DNA of 34,015 nucleotides, from positions 1-34,015 of the IMG/VR virus record IMGVR_UViG_3300025585_000112; one strand, given 5' to 3'. Each line of letters opens with the position of its first letter. The stretch's first letter is position 1. Source of the DNA: a virus. Under the pieces are notes generated by a model. It had not been told where the DNA came from, searched no databases, and worked only from the letters and a program-made list of their open reading frames with translations. The translations under genes and the position numbers were made by a program. Below are positions 16,958 through 23,859 of this stretch, piece by piece.

Positions 16958-17160
16958 ACGTCTAACTCTCCTTGCTCGCCATCGGTTGCGTTCTCTACAA
17001 CAATCTGTCGGCTCAGTGCGTCAACCAGTTCGTCTTGGCTTGCGACCTTGACGTTGATGATTGATCGGGCAACATGACCCAGTGCCTGTGAACGATGTGA
17101 TGCACGAATCAAACGGATAGTCTGGCCGTGTCCTACGATATAGATGCGCTGTTGTTTCAT
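16954..17160 (-). CDS. small hypothetical protein (68 aa)
   Basis: The product MKQQRIYIVGHGQTIRLIRA continues SHRSQALGHVARSIINVKVA and ends in an acidic tail (DGEQGELDV). The pattern of basic N-terminal half and acidic end, with 'RLIRASHRSQALGHVA', is something I associate with small phage proteins of unknown function in recombination or early operons. GGAGAGAG lies just before the ATG. It is coupled to the HTH gene by an ATGA overlap. Nothing in it indicates an enzyme; it could be a small DNA-binding or inhibitor protein. Confidence 0.7.
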   Translation of the reverse strand: MKQQRIYIVGHGQTIRLIRASHRSQALGHVARSIINVKVASQDELVDALSRQIVVENATDGEQGELDV

Positions 17161-17170
17161 TGCTCTCTCC

Positions 17171-17395
17171 TTAAATTTTGTTTTCGTCTATTCGGTGATC
17201 GCCGCACCAATCGTTTACAAAGACCACCGGATAACCCCCTATCGTAGGGGCATGGCGACGGCATCTACCTAAGTGATAAACAGGGTCGAGTTCGCCGACA
17301 GTCCCTTGCTTGACGATCTGTTTGGGAACAAACCAAATACAAGTCTTGCAGCGCATACCTTGTGACCGGTGAACCCACGGATCTTGATCGCTCAT
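17171..17395 (-). CDS. small zinc-binding protein (CxxC, CRRH, CGDH)
   Basis: The 74-residue product starts MSDQDPWVHRSQGMRCKTCI. It contains C-K-T-C, then LGRCRRHAPTIGGYP and VNDWCGDHRIDENK, so at least four cysteines and two histidines are placed as in a small zinc-ribbon protein. I know this 'MRCKTC(I/M)WF...GRCRRHAPT...WCGDH' pattern from many phage small proteins without assigned function. The start used overlaps the upstream stop (ATGA); an in-frame start 37 codons earlier would run deep into the neighbouring gene and is less likely. It probably binds nucleic acid or a protein partner. The hairpin of stem 6 at 17236-17250 lies inside it. Confidence 0.75.
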   Translation of the reverse strand: MSDQDPWVHRSQGMRCKTCIWFVPKQIVKQGTVGELDPVYHLGRCRRHAPTIGGYPVVFVNDWCGDHRIDENKI

Positions 17396-17712
17396 TGCTT
17401 CCTCACTTTCTTTGTCTCTCTGTATTCCCACATCCCAGCAAACGCTGGGAACATGAGGTCGAACAGTCGTGCTAAGTACGGACTGTGGTTGTTGTTGATC
17501 TTCCACTCACTACCTTGTTCTTGTACGACTGAGTGGTGTCTCAACACATGAATGATTGTTCGGGCAGAGTAGTGTTTAAACCCTTTGTTCCGAACCTTCA
17601 TTGCTTCTCCGACGAATGCGTCCCATACGTGGAGATTATTGGGGAGCCACTCTGTGAATTCTTCACAGAATAACTCCTCATTCTTTTTCATAACCTCAAC
17701 AATTGGGTGCAT
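17392..17712 (-). CDS. hypothetical protein (106 aa) in recombination operon
   Basis: The product begins MHPIVEVMKKNEELFCEEFT and includes EWLPNNLHVWDAFVGEAM, KVRNKGFKHYSARTIIHVLR and PYLARLFDLMFPAFAGMWEY. It is helical and aromatic-rich with a basic tail (ETKKVRKQ). Proteins with 'KHYSARTIIHVLRHHS' occur beside phage recombination genes and in prophages; the function is unknown. It lies two bases downstream of ssb and is coupled by ATGA to the zinc-binding protein. Two strong perfect hairpins fall within it (17433-17450 and 17651-17669). Confidence 0.75.
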   Translation of the reverse strand: MHPIVEVMKKNEELFCEEFTEWLPNNLHVWDAFVGEAMKVRNKGFKHYSARTIIHVLRHHSVVQEQGSEWKINNNHSPYLARLFDLMFPAFAGMWEYRETKKVRKQ

Positions 17713-17714
17713 GG

Positions 17715-18119
17715 TCAGAAAGGGATGTCGTCGCCCAAGTCACCAAAGTCATGCTTCAGCTCTGGCTCTTTCTTTTCTACGACGGGCGGCTTGCGTGGTG
17801 TATTCCCGCCGAGAAGCTCAATCTCCCCGACAGATCCAGACACCTTGATGCTGGTGCTGCCATCCTTTTTCTTGAACTCTTCTGTATGAGGATCGTTGAT
17901 AACGGCGTATACCATCTGTCCCTTCACCAAGTATTCAGACAGGGACGAGGCTCGCTTCCCCCATAGACTCGCATCAATCCATTGCGTTGGCCGAGTGCCG
18001 TCTTCGCCCTTGCGCCCGTAGCTGTAGGCCAAGGACAGATTGCATACTGCTTCGCCATTTGGAGTTGTCCTGACTTCAGCGTCACGGCCAATACGAAAAA
18101 CACCTGATAGATTTGCCAT
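17715..18119 (-). CDS. ssb: single-stranded DNA-binding protein
   Basis: The 134-residue protein has the OB-fold SSB pattern: MANLSGVFRIGRDAEVRTTP, GEAVCNLSLAYSYGRKG, TQWIDASLWGKRASSLSEYL and VKGQMVYAVINDPHTEEF. A charged linker and the acidic tip DLGDDIPF follow. The DDIPF end is the docking tail used to recruit host or phage DNA-processing enzymes. Length matches short phage SSBs. It lies between the exonuclease and small accessory genes, so it belongs to the recombination/replication operon and would coat single-stranded intermediates for the annealing protein. Confidence 0.95.
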   Translation of the reverse strand: MANLSGVFRIGRDAEVRTTPNGEAVCNLSLAYSYGRKGEDGTRPTQWIDASLWGKRASSLSEYLVKGQMVYAVINDPHTEEFKKKDGSTSIKVSGSVGEIELLGGNTPRKPPVVEKKEPELKHDFGDLGDDIPF

Positions 18120-18121
18120 TG

Positions 18122-18742
18122 TTAATCCTTCAATTTATAAAGAGTTGTTGCGGTTAATTCGAGCTTTGGTGGTTGGGATTTCTTTTCTCTTGGTGGCTCG
18201 ACTTGGGCTACCACCCAACACCAAAAGTCAGCCAGCCGCAGATGCAGCCAGTCCCAATACTCCTTCGATCTGTCAATCCTTGTGACAGCCATAACGTCGG
18301 GTGTCCAGACTACGAATTCGCAGTAGTCTTTTTGCGTGATTTCCATAAGCCCCTGCATTTGCGCCATGTAATAGGGCGGGATTTCTGGGTAGACAACCTG
18401 CGAATACGGGCACTTGACTTCACCCATCCCCTTATCCCCAACAAAAAAATCGGGTGAACCGCCAAGCCAAGCCATCTCCGGATGGGGTATAAATCCCACC
18501 AGATTGACAGAAGACGCATCCTCAACGCACCTCTTGCTGTACTCAGCAACTGCCTCAGCCTCATGCTCCTCTCCCCAATGTGATGCAGGGTTTCCTTCAA
18601 ATGGTTCTTCTAATCCCATGATTCTTCGCCAGAGTTGTTGGCGAGAACCCGGGCCGAGGCCAGCGGCCTGTCCGAAAGAGGAGGCTGTCAGCTTCCCCTC
18701 TCTGTCTTTGTGCCATTGCTCTGTTCGCTGGTGCGGGTTCAT
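18122..18742 (-). CDS. YqaJ / lambda-exonuclease family recombination nuclease
   Basis: The 206-residue protein has the YqaJ-type PD-(D/E)XK pattern: the opening RTEQWHKDREGKLTASSFGQ, HWGEEHEAEAVAEY (residues 55-68), the catalytic Asp98 in LGGSPDFFVG, Glu108-Val-Lys110 in MGEVKCPYS, and YYMAQMQGLMEI at 124-135. These match the lambda exonuclease fold and its active site D-x(9)-E-x-K. It would resect double-stranded ends 5' to 3' to expose single strands for the annealing protein encoded two genes upstream. ATGA coupling links it to the small gene before it; SSB follows after two bases. Confidence 0.92.
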   Translation of the reverse strand: MNPHQRTEQWHKDREGKLTASSFGQAAGLGPGSRQQLWRRIMGLEEPFEGNPASHWGEEHEAEAVAEYSKRCVEDASSVNLVGFIPHPEMAWLGGSPDFFVGDKGMGEVKCPYSQVVYPEIPPYYMAQMQGLMEITQKDYCEFVVWTPDVMAVTRIDRSKEYWDWLHLRLADFWCWVVAQVEPPREKKSQPPKLELTATTLYKLKD

Positions 18743-18954
18743 GCTTCTCCTTTGAACTGGAATGAATTCTTGTAATTGCTCGGCAAGATTTTCTTTGCGT
18801 CAGCTAAGAGCTTCTTTGGTATGGGCTTGCCATCCAGATCAATGAGTTGATCGATCAGGCTGTATGTCATCGGCAACACAGTCTTTATGATTGCGGCATC
18901 GACAGTGGCACGTGCCATCGCCCACTCTGATGGGTCTATATCTGGATATGTCAC
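18739..18954 (-). CDS. small hypothetical protein between annealase and exonuclease (71 aa)
   Basis: The product MTYPDIDPSEWAMARATVDA continues AIIKTVLPMTYSLIDQLIDL and ends LPSNYKNSFQFKGEA. It is helical with no cysteine and no membrane segment. Both junctions are ATGA overlaps, so it is made in step with the annealing protein and the exonuclease. Its position suggests an accessory of the recombinase pair or an inhibitor of host nuclease, but nothing in sequence shows that. Confidence 0.7.
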   Translation of the reverse strand: MTYPDIDPSEWAMARATVDAAIIKTVLPMTYSLIDQLIDLDGKPIPKKLLADAKKILPSNYKNSFQFKGEA

Positions 18955-19733
18955 TCCAGACCTTTCGCCAGTGCCTTGCAGAACTCCTCCGCCACAGCCT
19001 TCTCCTCATCGGATAACAGAGCAAACTGTCCACGCAATGCCTCCTTGCTCTTGCACTCAGACAGTCTGCGCTTCAATTCATCTACCTGTTCAGCAGTCAT
19101 CTTGGCCTTGATCTCTGGCTTAGCTGAGCCAGCCTTGGCCGCCTCTGCCTTGCGGTCATTGACGTACTTGTTGTCGTCGTACAGGCCAAGGTAGATGTCC
19201 GCAGAGAATCCCAGCATTGACAGAGCCTTGCCGATAGCATCTGTTAAAGATTTCTTGGGAGCCTCTTCGTCCGTGAAGTAGCCGTTCTTGTTCTTACCGA
19301 CGAAAGTGGTTTGGCCGAAGTGTTCGACCGTCCCACTTCCGATATGGATCGGCACTCCCTCTCCGTTCTCTAAGAAGATTGGGTAGGTCAGATGGATGCG
19401 GACAAAGTGGATGGTTTCGTTGGCAACCGCAACCTTACGGATCTCTTGCTTTGTTAGCACACGCTCACCTTTGCTGTCGAGCGTCCACTCCTCGGAGATC
19501 TCTTCGGCAATGATGGGCGTACCTTGCATCAGCCCTTGCTCGACAATCTTGACAGACCAGAGGTGGCCCATTGGCCCCCAGAGTTCTGTCGCCTTGCGGA
19601 TTTGGTAGGTGTGATTGATGGCCGTACCTGAGAAGCCACCGCCTCGGCTGAATGCCTTGACGTGCCGTGGGTCGGTTGTGCATGTGGCATTCCACACATT
19701 CAAGAAGCTGCTGTTGTTTACTGCGTCTGACAT
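18951..19733 (-). CDS. Rad52/DdrA-like single-strand annealing protein
   Basis: The 260-residue protein contains GGGFSGTAINHTYQIRKATE (residues 31-50), WGPMGHLWSVKIVEQG, and the diagnostic stretch around residues 160-190: KSLTDAIGKALSMLGFSADI followed by YLGLYDDNKYVNDRKAEA. That segment is what I associate with Rad52-like phage annealases (DdrA/Rad52 relatives). A helical, Ala/Lys-rich C-terminal part follows. It would anneal complementary single strands made by the YqaJ exonuclease. It is the first gene of the leftward operon; AAGGA lies six bases before its ATG, directly downstream of the divergent control region. Confidence 0.88.
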   Translation of the reverse strand: MSDAVNNSSFLNVWNATCTTDPRHVKAFSRGGGFSGTAINHTYQIRKATELWGPMGHLWSVKIVEQGLMQGTPIIAEEISEEWTLDSKGERVLTKQEIRKVAVANETIHFVRIHLTYPIFLENGEGVPIHIGSGTVEHFGQTTFVGKNKNGYFTDEEAPKKSLTDAIGKALSMLGFSADIYLGLYDDNKYVNDRKAEAAKAGSAKPEIKAKMTAEQVDELKRRLSECKSKEALRGQFALLSDEEKAVAEEFCKALAKGLE

Positions 19734-19764
19734 TTGGTTCCTTTCGTTGACAATGTGTAAAGCA

Positions 19765-19793
19765 TTTACCTTTTAAGGTAGGCAAAGTATACA
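19765..19793 (+). promoter_or_regulatory. candidate rightward sigma-70-type promoter
   Basis: TTTACC (19765-19770) and TATACA (19788-19793) are separated by exactly 17 bases. The spacer carries a perfect inverted repeat. It would drive the replication operon with a leader of about 220 bases. Seen by eye only; no transcription start is known. Confidence 0.4.
19767..19780. repeat. inverted repeat TACCTT-TT-AAGGTA, operator candidate
   Basis: A perfect 6-base inverted repeat with a two-base centre sits inside the spacer of the candidate rightward promoter. A protein bound here would block that promoter. Confidence 0.45.
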
Positions 19794-19812
19794 TGATTTG
19801 CCGAAGATTATA
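19786..19812 (-). promoter_or_regulatory. candidate leftward -10 elements
   Basis: On the minus strand a perfect TATAAT (19812 to 19807) and a TATACT (19791 to 19786) lie upstream of the annealing-protein gene. Neither has a convincing -35 at 16-18 bases, so the promoter may need an activator. Both overlap the tandem repeats. Confidence 0.35.
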
Positions 19813-19827
19813 CAGTGATTTGACGAA
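19788..19827. repeat. tandem operator-like direct repeat
   Basis: Two copies of TATACA(G)TGATTTG(C/A)CGAA lie 21 bases apart, at 19788-19805 and 19809-19827. They differ by one substitution and one inserted base. A 21-base offset is two helical turns, so both copies face the same side of the DNA. They overlap the -10 sites for both directions. Confidence 0.6.
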
Positions 19828-19856
19828 TTTGTAGGTAAAGACCAACTAAACCAAAT

Positions 19857-19872
19857 GGGTAATGGTTTACCC
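19857..19872. repeat. inverted repeat GGGTAA-tggt-TTACCC
   Basis: A perfect 6-base inverted repeat with a four-base centre. The half-site GGTAA recurs in the same region at 19834-19839 (GGTAAA) and, inverted, at 19765-19770 (TTTACC), which suggests a family of sites for one regulator. Confidence 0.4.
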
Positions 19873-19947
19873 CGCTTGCATTTTGTTTCGCAATGTACGA
19901 CACTCTCGTCCGCAGGGTAGGTTCTTGGTCGCTCCGAGGACTGAAAG

Positions 19948-19976
19948 CACTGGTAGTTTTTTCCTTTCGACCAGTG
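19948..19976 (+). other. leader hairpin CACTGGT / ACCAGTG
   Basis: A perfect 7-base stem encloses a 15-base T-rich loop in the leader of the replication operon, followed by the small CCCC-TTC-GGGG stem. It is not followed by a T-run on its 3' side, so it is not a standard terminator. An attenuator or RNA-stabilising element is possible. Confidence 0.4.
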
Positions 19977-20022
19977 TTCCCTGCCCCTTCGGGGTTTCAA
20001 AAGAAAGGCGGGAAAGGACTCC

Positions 20023-20682
20023 ATGTTCAGTTATCAATTTCATATCAGGGACTACCTGACGAAGACAAGGCATCTCAGCCTGACCGAAGACTTGGCGTAC
20101 CGTCGATTGATGGACGTGTACTACACAGAAGAAAAACCACTGCCCAAACAGCCGGAAGACTGCGCTCGACTGATTGCGATGCGTGAGTATTCGGATGATG
20201 TTGGCCGTGTGTTGCAGGAGTTCTTCATCCAGTCGGATGATGGGTGGAGGAACGACCGATGCGACTACGAGATTGAGAAGTACCACGGCAAAGCAGAGTC
20301 AGCCAGACGTGCGAACAAAGCCAAGATAGAAAAGAAAACTCTGAAATCAGAACTGAAATCAGAACCGTCTCAGGACGCAACCCATAAACCCAAGAACCCA
20401 AGAACCCAGAAACCCACACCTATGGTTGAAGGGTTCGATTCTTTTTGGTCTGCCTACCCGCGTAAGGTGGCGAAGGCTGAGGCGCAGAAATCTTTCAACA
20501 AGATCAGACCAGATGCTGAGACGCTGACACAGATGCTTGCGTCCCTTGCGAAGTCACGCCAATCCACAGACTGGCTGAAAGACAACGGCCAATTCATTCC
20601 ATTCCCAAGCACGTGGCTGAACCAACGCAGGTGGGAGGATGAGGCCTCTGAACAACCAATTCAATTTGAAGGAATGCTATGA
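20023..20682 (+). CDS. DUF1376/YdaU-like replication protein
   Basis: The 219-residue protein opens MFSYQFHIRDYLTKTRHLSL followed by TEDLAYRRLMDVYYTEEKPL and PKQPEDCARLIAM. This is the DUF1376 (YdaU-like) N-terminal domain found in phage replication-initiation proteins. A Lys/Pro-rich linker spans about residues 95-130. The C-terminal part EGFDSFWSAYPRKVAKAEAQ with FIPFPSTWLNQRRWEDE is the classic end of such proteins, near the replicative helicase loader type. It heads the rightward operon with a GGAAAGGA upstream. It probably recognises the origin or loads the helicase encoded further downstream. Confidence 0.85.
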   Translation: MFSYQFHIRDYLTKTRHLSLTEDLAYRRLMDVYYTEEKPLPKQPEDCARLIAMREYSDDVGRVLQEFFIQSDDGWRNDRCDYEIEKYHGKAESARRANKAKIEKKTLKSELKSEPSQDATHKPKNPRTQKPTPMVEGFDSFWSAYPRKVAKAEAQKSFNKIRPDAETLTQMLASLAKSRQSTDWLKDNGQFIPFPSTWLNQRRWEDEASEQPIQFEGML

Positions 20683-20897
20683 CCGACTTCAACAGACGAA
20701 CAGAGATTGAAGACAAGCTGACCAGCCTTGAGGAAAGGATCAGCTCATTGCAGGAAAGACTGAACAGATACTACGAGTCAGGATGGAACGCTGCACTTGA
20801 GTTGGCGGCGTTTGAGATTGAGCATAACTTTGTTAAAGCATTCGGCAAAGATACTTTGTCGAGCATTGCAATCTATATAAGGGGGATGAAGAAATGA
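20679..20897 (+). CDS. small coiled-coil protein (72 aa)
   Basis: MTDFNRRTEIEDKLTSLEER is followed by ISSLQERLNRYYESGWNAAL, a heptad-patterned coiled coil over residues 8-32, then a short helical tail ending IYIRGMKK. ATGA overlaps on both sides. No enzymatic motif. It may dimerise and act as an adaptor in the replication operon; not assignable. Confidence 0.65.
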   Translation: MTDFNRRTEIEDKLTSLEERISSLQERLNRYYESGWNAALELAAFEIEHNFVKAFGKDTLSSIAIYIRGMKK

Positions 20898-21112
20898 ATA
20901 ACCCACCAGCATTTCCAAGACCAGCATCAGACGCTCATCAACATGGTATGCACAAACCACAAGATGGCATGACCTTGCGTGATTACTTTGCGGCAAAGGC
21001 TATGCAAGGGCTTTTTGCAAGTGGTCACTATGAGGGAAAAGTAAATATTGTCGAAGTAGCAAAAACCGCTTACACAATGGCAGACGCAATGTTGAAAGCG
21101 AGGGAAGCATGA
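20894..21112 (+). CDS. small phage protein with TLRDYFAAKAMQ motif (72 aa)
   Basis: The product MNNPPAFPRPASDAHQHGMH continues DGMTLRDYFAAKAMQGLFAS and AKTAYTMADAMLKAREA. The GMTLRDYFA(A)KAM phrase is very common in small proteins of phages and prophages of Proteobacteria, with no known function. A disordered Pro/His-rich N-terminus precedes a helical body. It is linked to neighbours by ATGA overlaps and spacing fits an early accessory gene. Confidence 0.75.
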   Translation: MNNPPAFPRPASDAHQHGMHKPQDGMTLRDYFAAKAMQGLFASGHYEGKVNIVEVAKTAYTMADAMLKAREA

Positions 21113-21300
21113 GCCAAGATGACTACGTTGAAATAAGAATAGCCCCTGAGCTTTCTGAATGGCGGTGCTATTTGTTTGGCAACAGACCCGGCAGCGTAGG
21201 TATTGTGTACTGCCCAGCAAAAGGCAGAGTTCCAAATTTGTTTGTGCGCTGGATGATGCGTATTTGTTTTGATTGTTTGTGGGTAAAGGATAAGAAATGA
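21109..21300 (+). CDS. small hypothetical protein (63 aa)
   Basis: MSQDDYVEIRIAPELSEWRC, then NRPGSVGIVYCPAKGRVPNL and FVRWMMRICFDCLWVKDKK. The C-terminal 20 residues are hydrophobic and aromatic and may associate with a membrane. Three to four cysteines are present without a standard zinc pattern. ATGA-coupled on both sides. Function unknown. Confidence 0.6.
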   Translation: MSQDDYVEIRIAPELSEWRCYLFGNRPGSVGIVYCPAKGRVPNLFVRWMMRICFDCLWVKDKK

Positions 21301-21461
21301 TCCTCGATCAAGGCAAACTGGCAAACGGATTGGTTGATGAACTGCTTGCGGTCATTCACCAGTATGACGAGTCGCTGTATATGTGTAGCGTCATTGGCGT
21401 GTTGGAGTTGGTCAAGCAGCAACTGATACAGGAAAGCTTAGACAGGGAGGATGACGAATGA
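21297..21461 (+). CDS. small hypothetical protein (54 aa)
   Basis: A 54-codon frame exactly fills the gap between two genes, with its ATG overlapping the upstream stop and its stop overlapping the downstream ATG, both as ATGA. The product starts MILDQGKLANGLVDELLAVI and ends ESLDREDDE, an amphipathic helix with an acidic end. The precise double coupling is the main evidence that it is a gene; it is short enough for routine calling to skip it. Confidence 0.7.
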   Translation: MILDQGKLANGLVDELLAVIHQYDESLYMCSVIGVLELVKQQLIQESLDREDDE

Positions 21462-21769
21462 CACAAGATGAAATCATTGAAATGGCTAGAGAGGCTGGAT
21501 GTATTCCACGTAGACATCCCGAGTATTGGGAAAATATACAAGTGTTTGCTACGCCTGATGTACTTATTAATTTTGCCCAACTATTAGCCGACAAAGCAAC
21601 AGAAGAAGCCAACGCAAGAGCCAATGCTTCTTGGACATTGATGTGTAAAAAGATGGTTGCGTTTGAACGTGAAGCCTGTGCAAAAGTGTGTGATGAGTTG
21701 TACGCAGAAGACGAAACCGTGTCTGTGGGTGAATGTGTCAACGCCATCAGAGCCAGAGGTGAAGCATGA
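21458..21769 (+). CDS. hypothetical phage protein (103 aa)
   Basis: MTQDEIIEMAREAGCIPRRH with the body LLADKATEEANARANASWTL and FEREACAKVCDELYAEDETV. The 'FEREACAKVCD' with 'CVNAIRARGEA' ending is a frequent pattern in small phage proteins of unknown function from Betaproteobacteria. Helical, four Cys plus one near the N-terminus. ATGA-coupled on both sides. Confidence 0.7.
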   Translation: MTQDEIIEMAREAGCIPRRHPEYWENIQVFATPDVLINFAQLLADKATEEANARANASWTLMCKKMVAFEREACAKVCDELYAEDETVSVGECVNAIRARGEA

Positions 21770-22134
21770 TTGAAGTATTGAAACAGATGGTAGAAGCCCT
21801 TGAATGGTGTCATGGCGGTGAACCTATTGGCACAGCAGAAGCAATCAAAGCAGGGAAGCAAGCAATTGCAGAATTGGAAAGCCAAGAGCCTGTGGCTTAT
21901 ATACGTCGCAATGAATACAACGAGTATCGACTTGAGCCAACAGATAATTTCAAGATTGAGGACATTCCTGTTAGCGTTGAAGTAATGCTCTACGCCCACC
22001 CACCACAGCGCACATGGCAGGGGCTGACGGATGAGGATATAGAAGAGGGCATCAGGCAAAGTTGGGTCACAGAACAGGCTTTTCAGTCTGCCGCATGGTG
22101 GGCAGACGCCAAACTCAAGGAGAAGAACACATGA
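21766..22134 (+). CDS. hypothetical phage protein with LYAHPPQRxWQGLTDEDI motif (122 aa)
   Basis: MIEVLKQMVEALEWCHGGEP, then QEPVAYIRRNEYNEYRLEPT, and AHPPQRTWQGLTDEDIEEGI. The 'QEPVA ... HPPQR(T/E)WQGLTDEE' arrangement recurs in many phage and prophage proteins; function unknown. ATGA-coupled on both sides. It is a separate helix-linker-helix protein, without membrane segments. Confidence 0.75.
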   Translation: MIEVLKQMVEALEWCHGGEPIGTAEAIKAGKQAIAELESQEPVAYIRRNEYNEYRLEPTDNFKIEDIPVSVEVMLYAHPPQRTWQGLTDEDIEEGIRQSWVTEQAFQSAAWWADAKLKEKNT

Positions 22135-22601
22135 AGAGACCAATGCCTAGCGGAGCCAGTGAGATTCATGACTTGCGTGTAAGCAAGAAGATGGTTCCGA
22201 ACGAAATTGTTTTTGTGTCTATGGTTGGAGACTTAACCTACGGGAATTGGATTGTCTATGTTGACATAAATAAAAACCCAGAAAGCTATGAGTGGATTTG
22301 GGCGGTCAACCTACAAATCTGTTTGGTGTACGACACATCTGTTCACCGTGACATTGTCAAACACTATGCAGAGACAATCGCAAAAGCTAAGCCGAACGGC
22401 GGTTACATCGTTGGAGATAACTTTCAAGGCTATCTGTATCTGTGGAATGTAGACAAGCAAGCCGGAGCGCATTTAACTTACACGCCTGAGATCAATGGGG
22501 ACATTGAGCTTGGACTGACAACACATCCAGCAGAAGCTGTCTACAGAAGAGTTTATCCATACGAGATGGAATTTTTAAAAGGGGTGGACAGTGTCAAATG
22601 A
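22131..22601 (+). CDS. hypothetical protein (156 aa)
   Basis: The product begins MKRPMPSGASEIHDLRVSKK and reads as a mixed alpha/beta protein (NEIVFVSMVGDLTYGNWIVY, NLQICLVYDTSVHRDIVKHY, GYIVGDNFQGYLYLWNVDKQ). The start was chosen at the ATG that overlaps the upstream stop and has AAGGAGAAG before it, rather than an in-frame start 23 codons earlier inside the neighbour. It overlaps the helicase gene by 11 bases. I do not recognise the family. Confidence 0.65.
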   Translation: MKRPMPSGASEIHDLRVSKKMVPNEIVFVSMVGDLTYGNWIVYVDINKNPESYEWIWAVNLQICLVYDTSVHRDIVKHYAETIAKAKPNGGYIVGDNFQGYLYLWNVDKQAGAHLTYTPEINGDIELGLTTHPAEAVYRRVYPYEMEFLKGVDSVK

Positions 22602-23538
22602 AATGATCTTCACGGCAGACAGCATAGACTTTGCCGAGTATGCAAGCGAGCCACACGACAAAGAAAAGATAGTTGCGCCAAAGAAATACAGGGATGAGAC
22701 CATCGCCTTGTTGTCTGGCGTGGAGATGGTCAAGGGTGCAACGCTTCCTTGGCCGAAGACGCATGACCACATCAGGTTCAGGGCGGGAGAGGTCAGTCTA
22801 TGGATGGGTATCAATGGTCACGGCAAGAGTTTGCTGACCAGCCATGTCATGCTGGACTTCCTTCACCAGAATCAGAAAGTCTGTATCGCTAGTTTCGAGA
22901 TGAAGCCACGGGCTACGCTTGCTCGCATGTGTAAACAAGCAGCAGGAAGTCCTTTGCCGACGGCTAGGTTTGTAGATGGCATGCTTGAGCATGCAACAAA
23001 TAGGCTTTGGCTATACGACAAGATGGGACAGACAGACCCTAGCCATCTGTTGTCGATCATGCGGTACGCAGCAAAGAAACTTGGTGTACAGCATTTCGTT
23101 GTTGACTCGTTGATGAAGGTGGTCAAGGGTGAGGATGACTACAACGGACAGAAGAATTTTGTAGACAGCGTGTGTGCATTTGCTTTGGATTACAACATCC
23201 ATGTACACATCATCCATCACAGTCGGAAGCTGGGCGACGAGATGCAGGTTCCGGGAAAGATGGATGCCAAGGGCAGTGGATCTATCGTAGATCAGGTGGA
23301 TCAGTGCTTTACTGTGTGGAGAAACAAACGCAAAGAGCAACAGATTCAGGCTGGCAAAGAGGTGGATGAGGGAACCCCTGACGCAATCTTAGTGTGCGAC
23401 AAGAACAGGCACGGGGATTGGGAGGGTAGGGTCGGGTTGTTCTATCGATCAGGCGCATGCTCCTACTCGCAGTCTCCATCGCAGACGACGTACTACAACT
23501 ACGACAGATACATGTCGAGCGAAGGGGTAGAGATATGA
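22591..23538 (+). CDS. DnaB-type replicative helicase (RecA-fold ATPase)
   Basis: The 315-residue protein has a RecA/DnaB core: Walker A GINGHGKS (residues 73-80), a catalytic Glu in ASFEMKPR (Glu103), Walker B HFVVDSL (168-174), HIIHHSRK (207-214) and the loop GSGSIVDQVDQCF (228-240). This fits SF4 ring helicases such as DnaB and the C-terminal half of T7 gp4. The short N-terminus has no primase or zinc motif. The helicase would therefore need a host or separate primase. Start is taken as GTG because AAGGGG lies just before it; a later ATG four codons in has none. It is ATGA-coupled to the next gene. Confidence 0.88.
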   Translation: MSNEMIFTADSIDFAEYASEPHDKEKIVAPKKYRDETIALLSGVEMVKGATLPWPKTHDHIRFRAGEVSLWMGINGHGKSLLTSHVMLDFLHQNQKVCIASFEMKPRATLARMCKQAAGSPLPTARFVDGMLEHATNRLWLYDKMGQTDPSHLLSIMRYAAKKLGVQHFVVDSLMKVVKGEDDYNGQKNFVDSVCAFALDYNIHVHIIHHSRKLGDEMQVPGKMDAKGSGSIVDQVDQCFTVWRNKRKEQQIQAGKEVDEGTPDAILVCDKNRHGDWEGRVGLFYRSGACSYSQSPSQTTYYNYDRYMSSEGVEI

Positions 23539-23852
23539 ATCCAATGCAGTTGGAATTACATGCAAAAGAACTTGCTGCCGAGCTTGCTGGCTATAAGGCC
23601 GCCGTTCACTCTCTATCGTTCGAGTTAGAAATGCTCAAGGACAGGTCGAACAGATCAATTACCCACAAAGAAATTATGCTCATCAGAAAGCATGCGCTGG
23701 ATCAGGCATCGGAGTTTGTAATGGACTGGGGTATTCCAAAGTCCGGAGAAGACCTCGTCAATCTGTGCGAAAAAATTAAAAAGCTGAATGAAAAGAAAAT
23801 CGACGCTGTTAACAGAGGGGCTGCGGTCGCATCCGAATTTTTCCGAAGGTGA
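23535..23852 (+). CDS. small helical protein (105 aa)
   Basis: MNPMQLELHAKELAAELAGY is followed by KAAVHSLSFELEMLKDRSNR, a long coiled-coil helix. The rest is basic and helical (CEKIKKLNEKKIDAVNRGAA). The start ATG overlaps the helicase stop (ATGA). No catalytic motif; a helicase-associated or structural adaptor role is only a guess from location. Confidence 0.65.
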   Translation: MNPMQLELHAKELAAELAGYKAAVHSLSFELEMLKDRSNRSITHKEIMLIRKHALDQASEFVMDWGIPKSGEDLVNLCEKIKKLNEKKIDAVNRGAAVASEFFRR

Positions 23853-23859
23853 GAGAACT

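Larger units (their letters stand above)
19734..20022. promoter_or_regulatory. divergent control region between the two central operons
   Basis: This 289-base gene-free stretch separates the leftward recombination operon from the rightward replication operon. It holds a possible rightward promoter, two leftward -10-like sites, a tandem repeat, two inverted repeats built on GGTAA/TTACC, and two hairpins in the rightward leader (19948-19976 and the CCCC-TTC-GGGG stem at 19983-19993). The right half also contains a GGAAAGGA ribosome binding site for the first rightward gene. No repressor gene adjoins it, so the regulator that reads these sites is elsewhere. Confidence 0.7.

Noticed and set aside
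22062-22130. Upstream start for the 156-aa gene at 22131
   Set aside because: It would lie in the end of the preceding gene without a ribosome binding site, while 22131 has AAGGAGAAG and an ATGA overlap.
21412-22143. Minus-strand open frame of 243 codons
   Set aside because: It lies opposite three ATGA-coupled rightward genes with recognisable phage motifs; no minus-strand ribosome binding site was seen.
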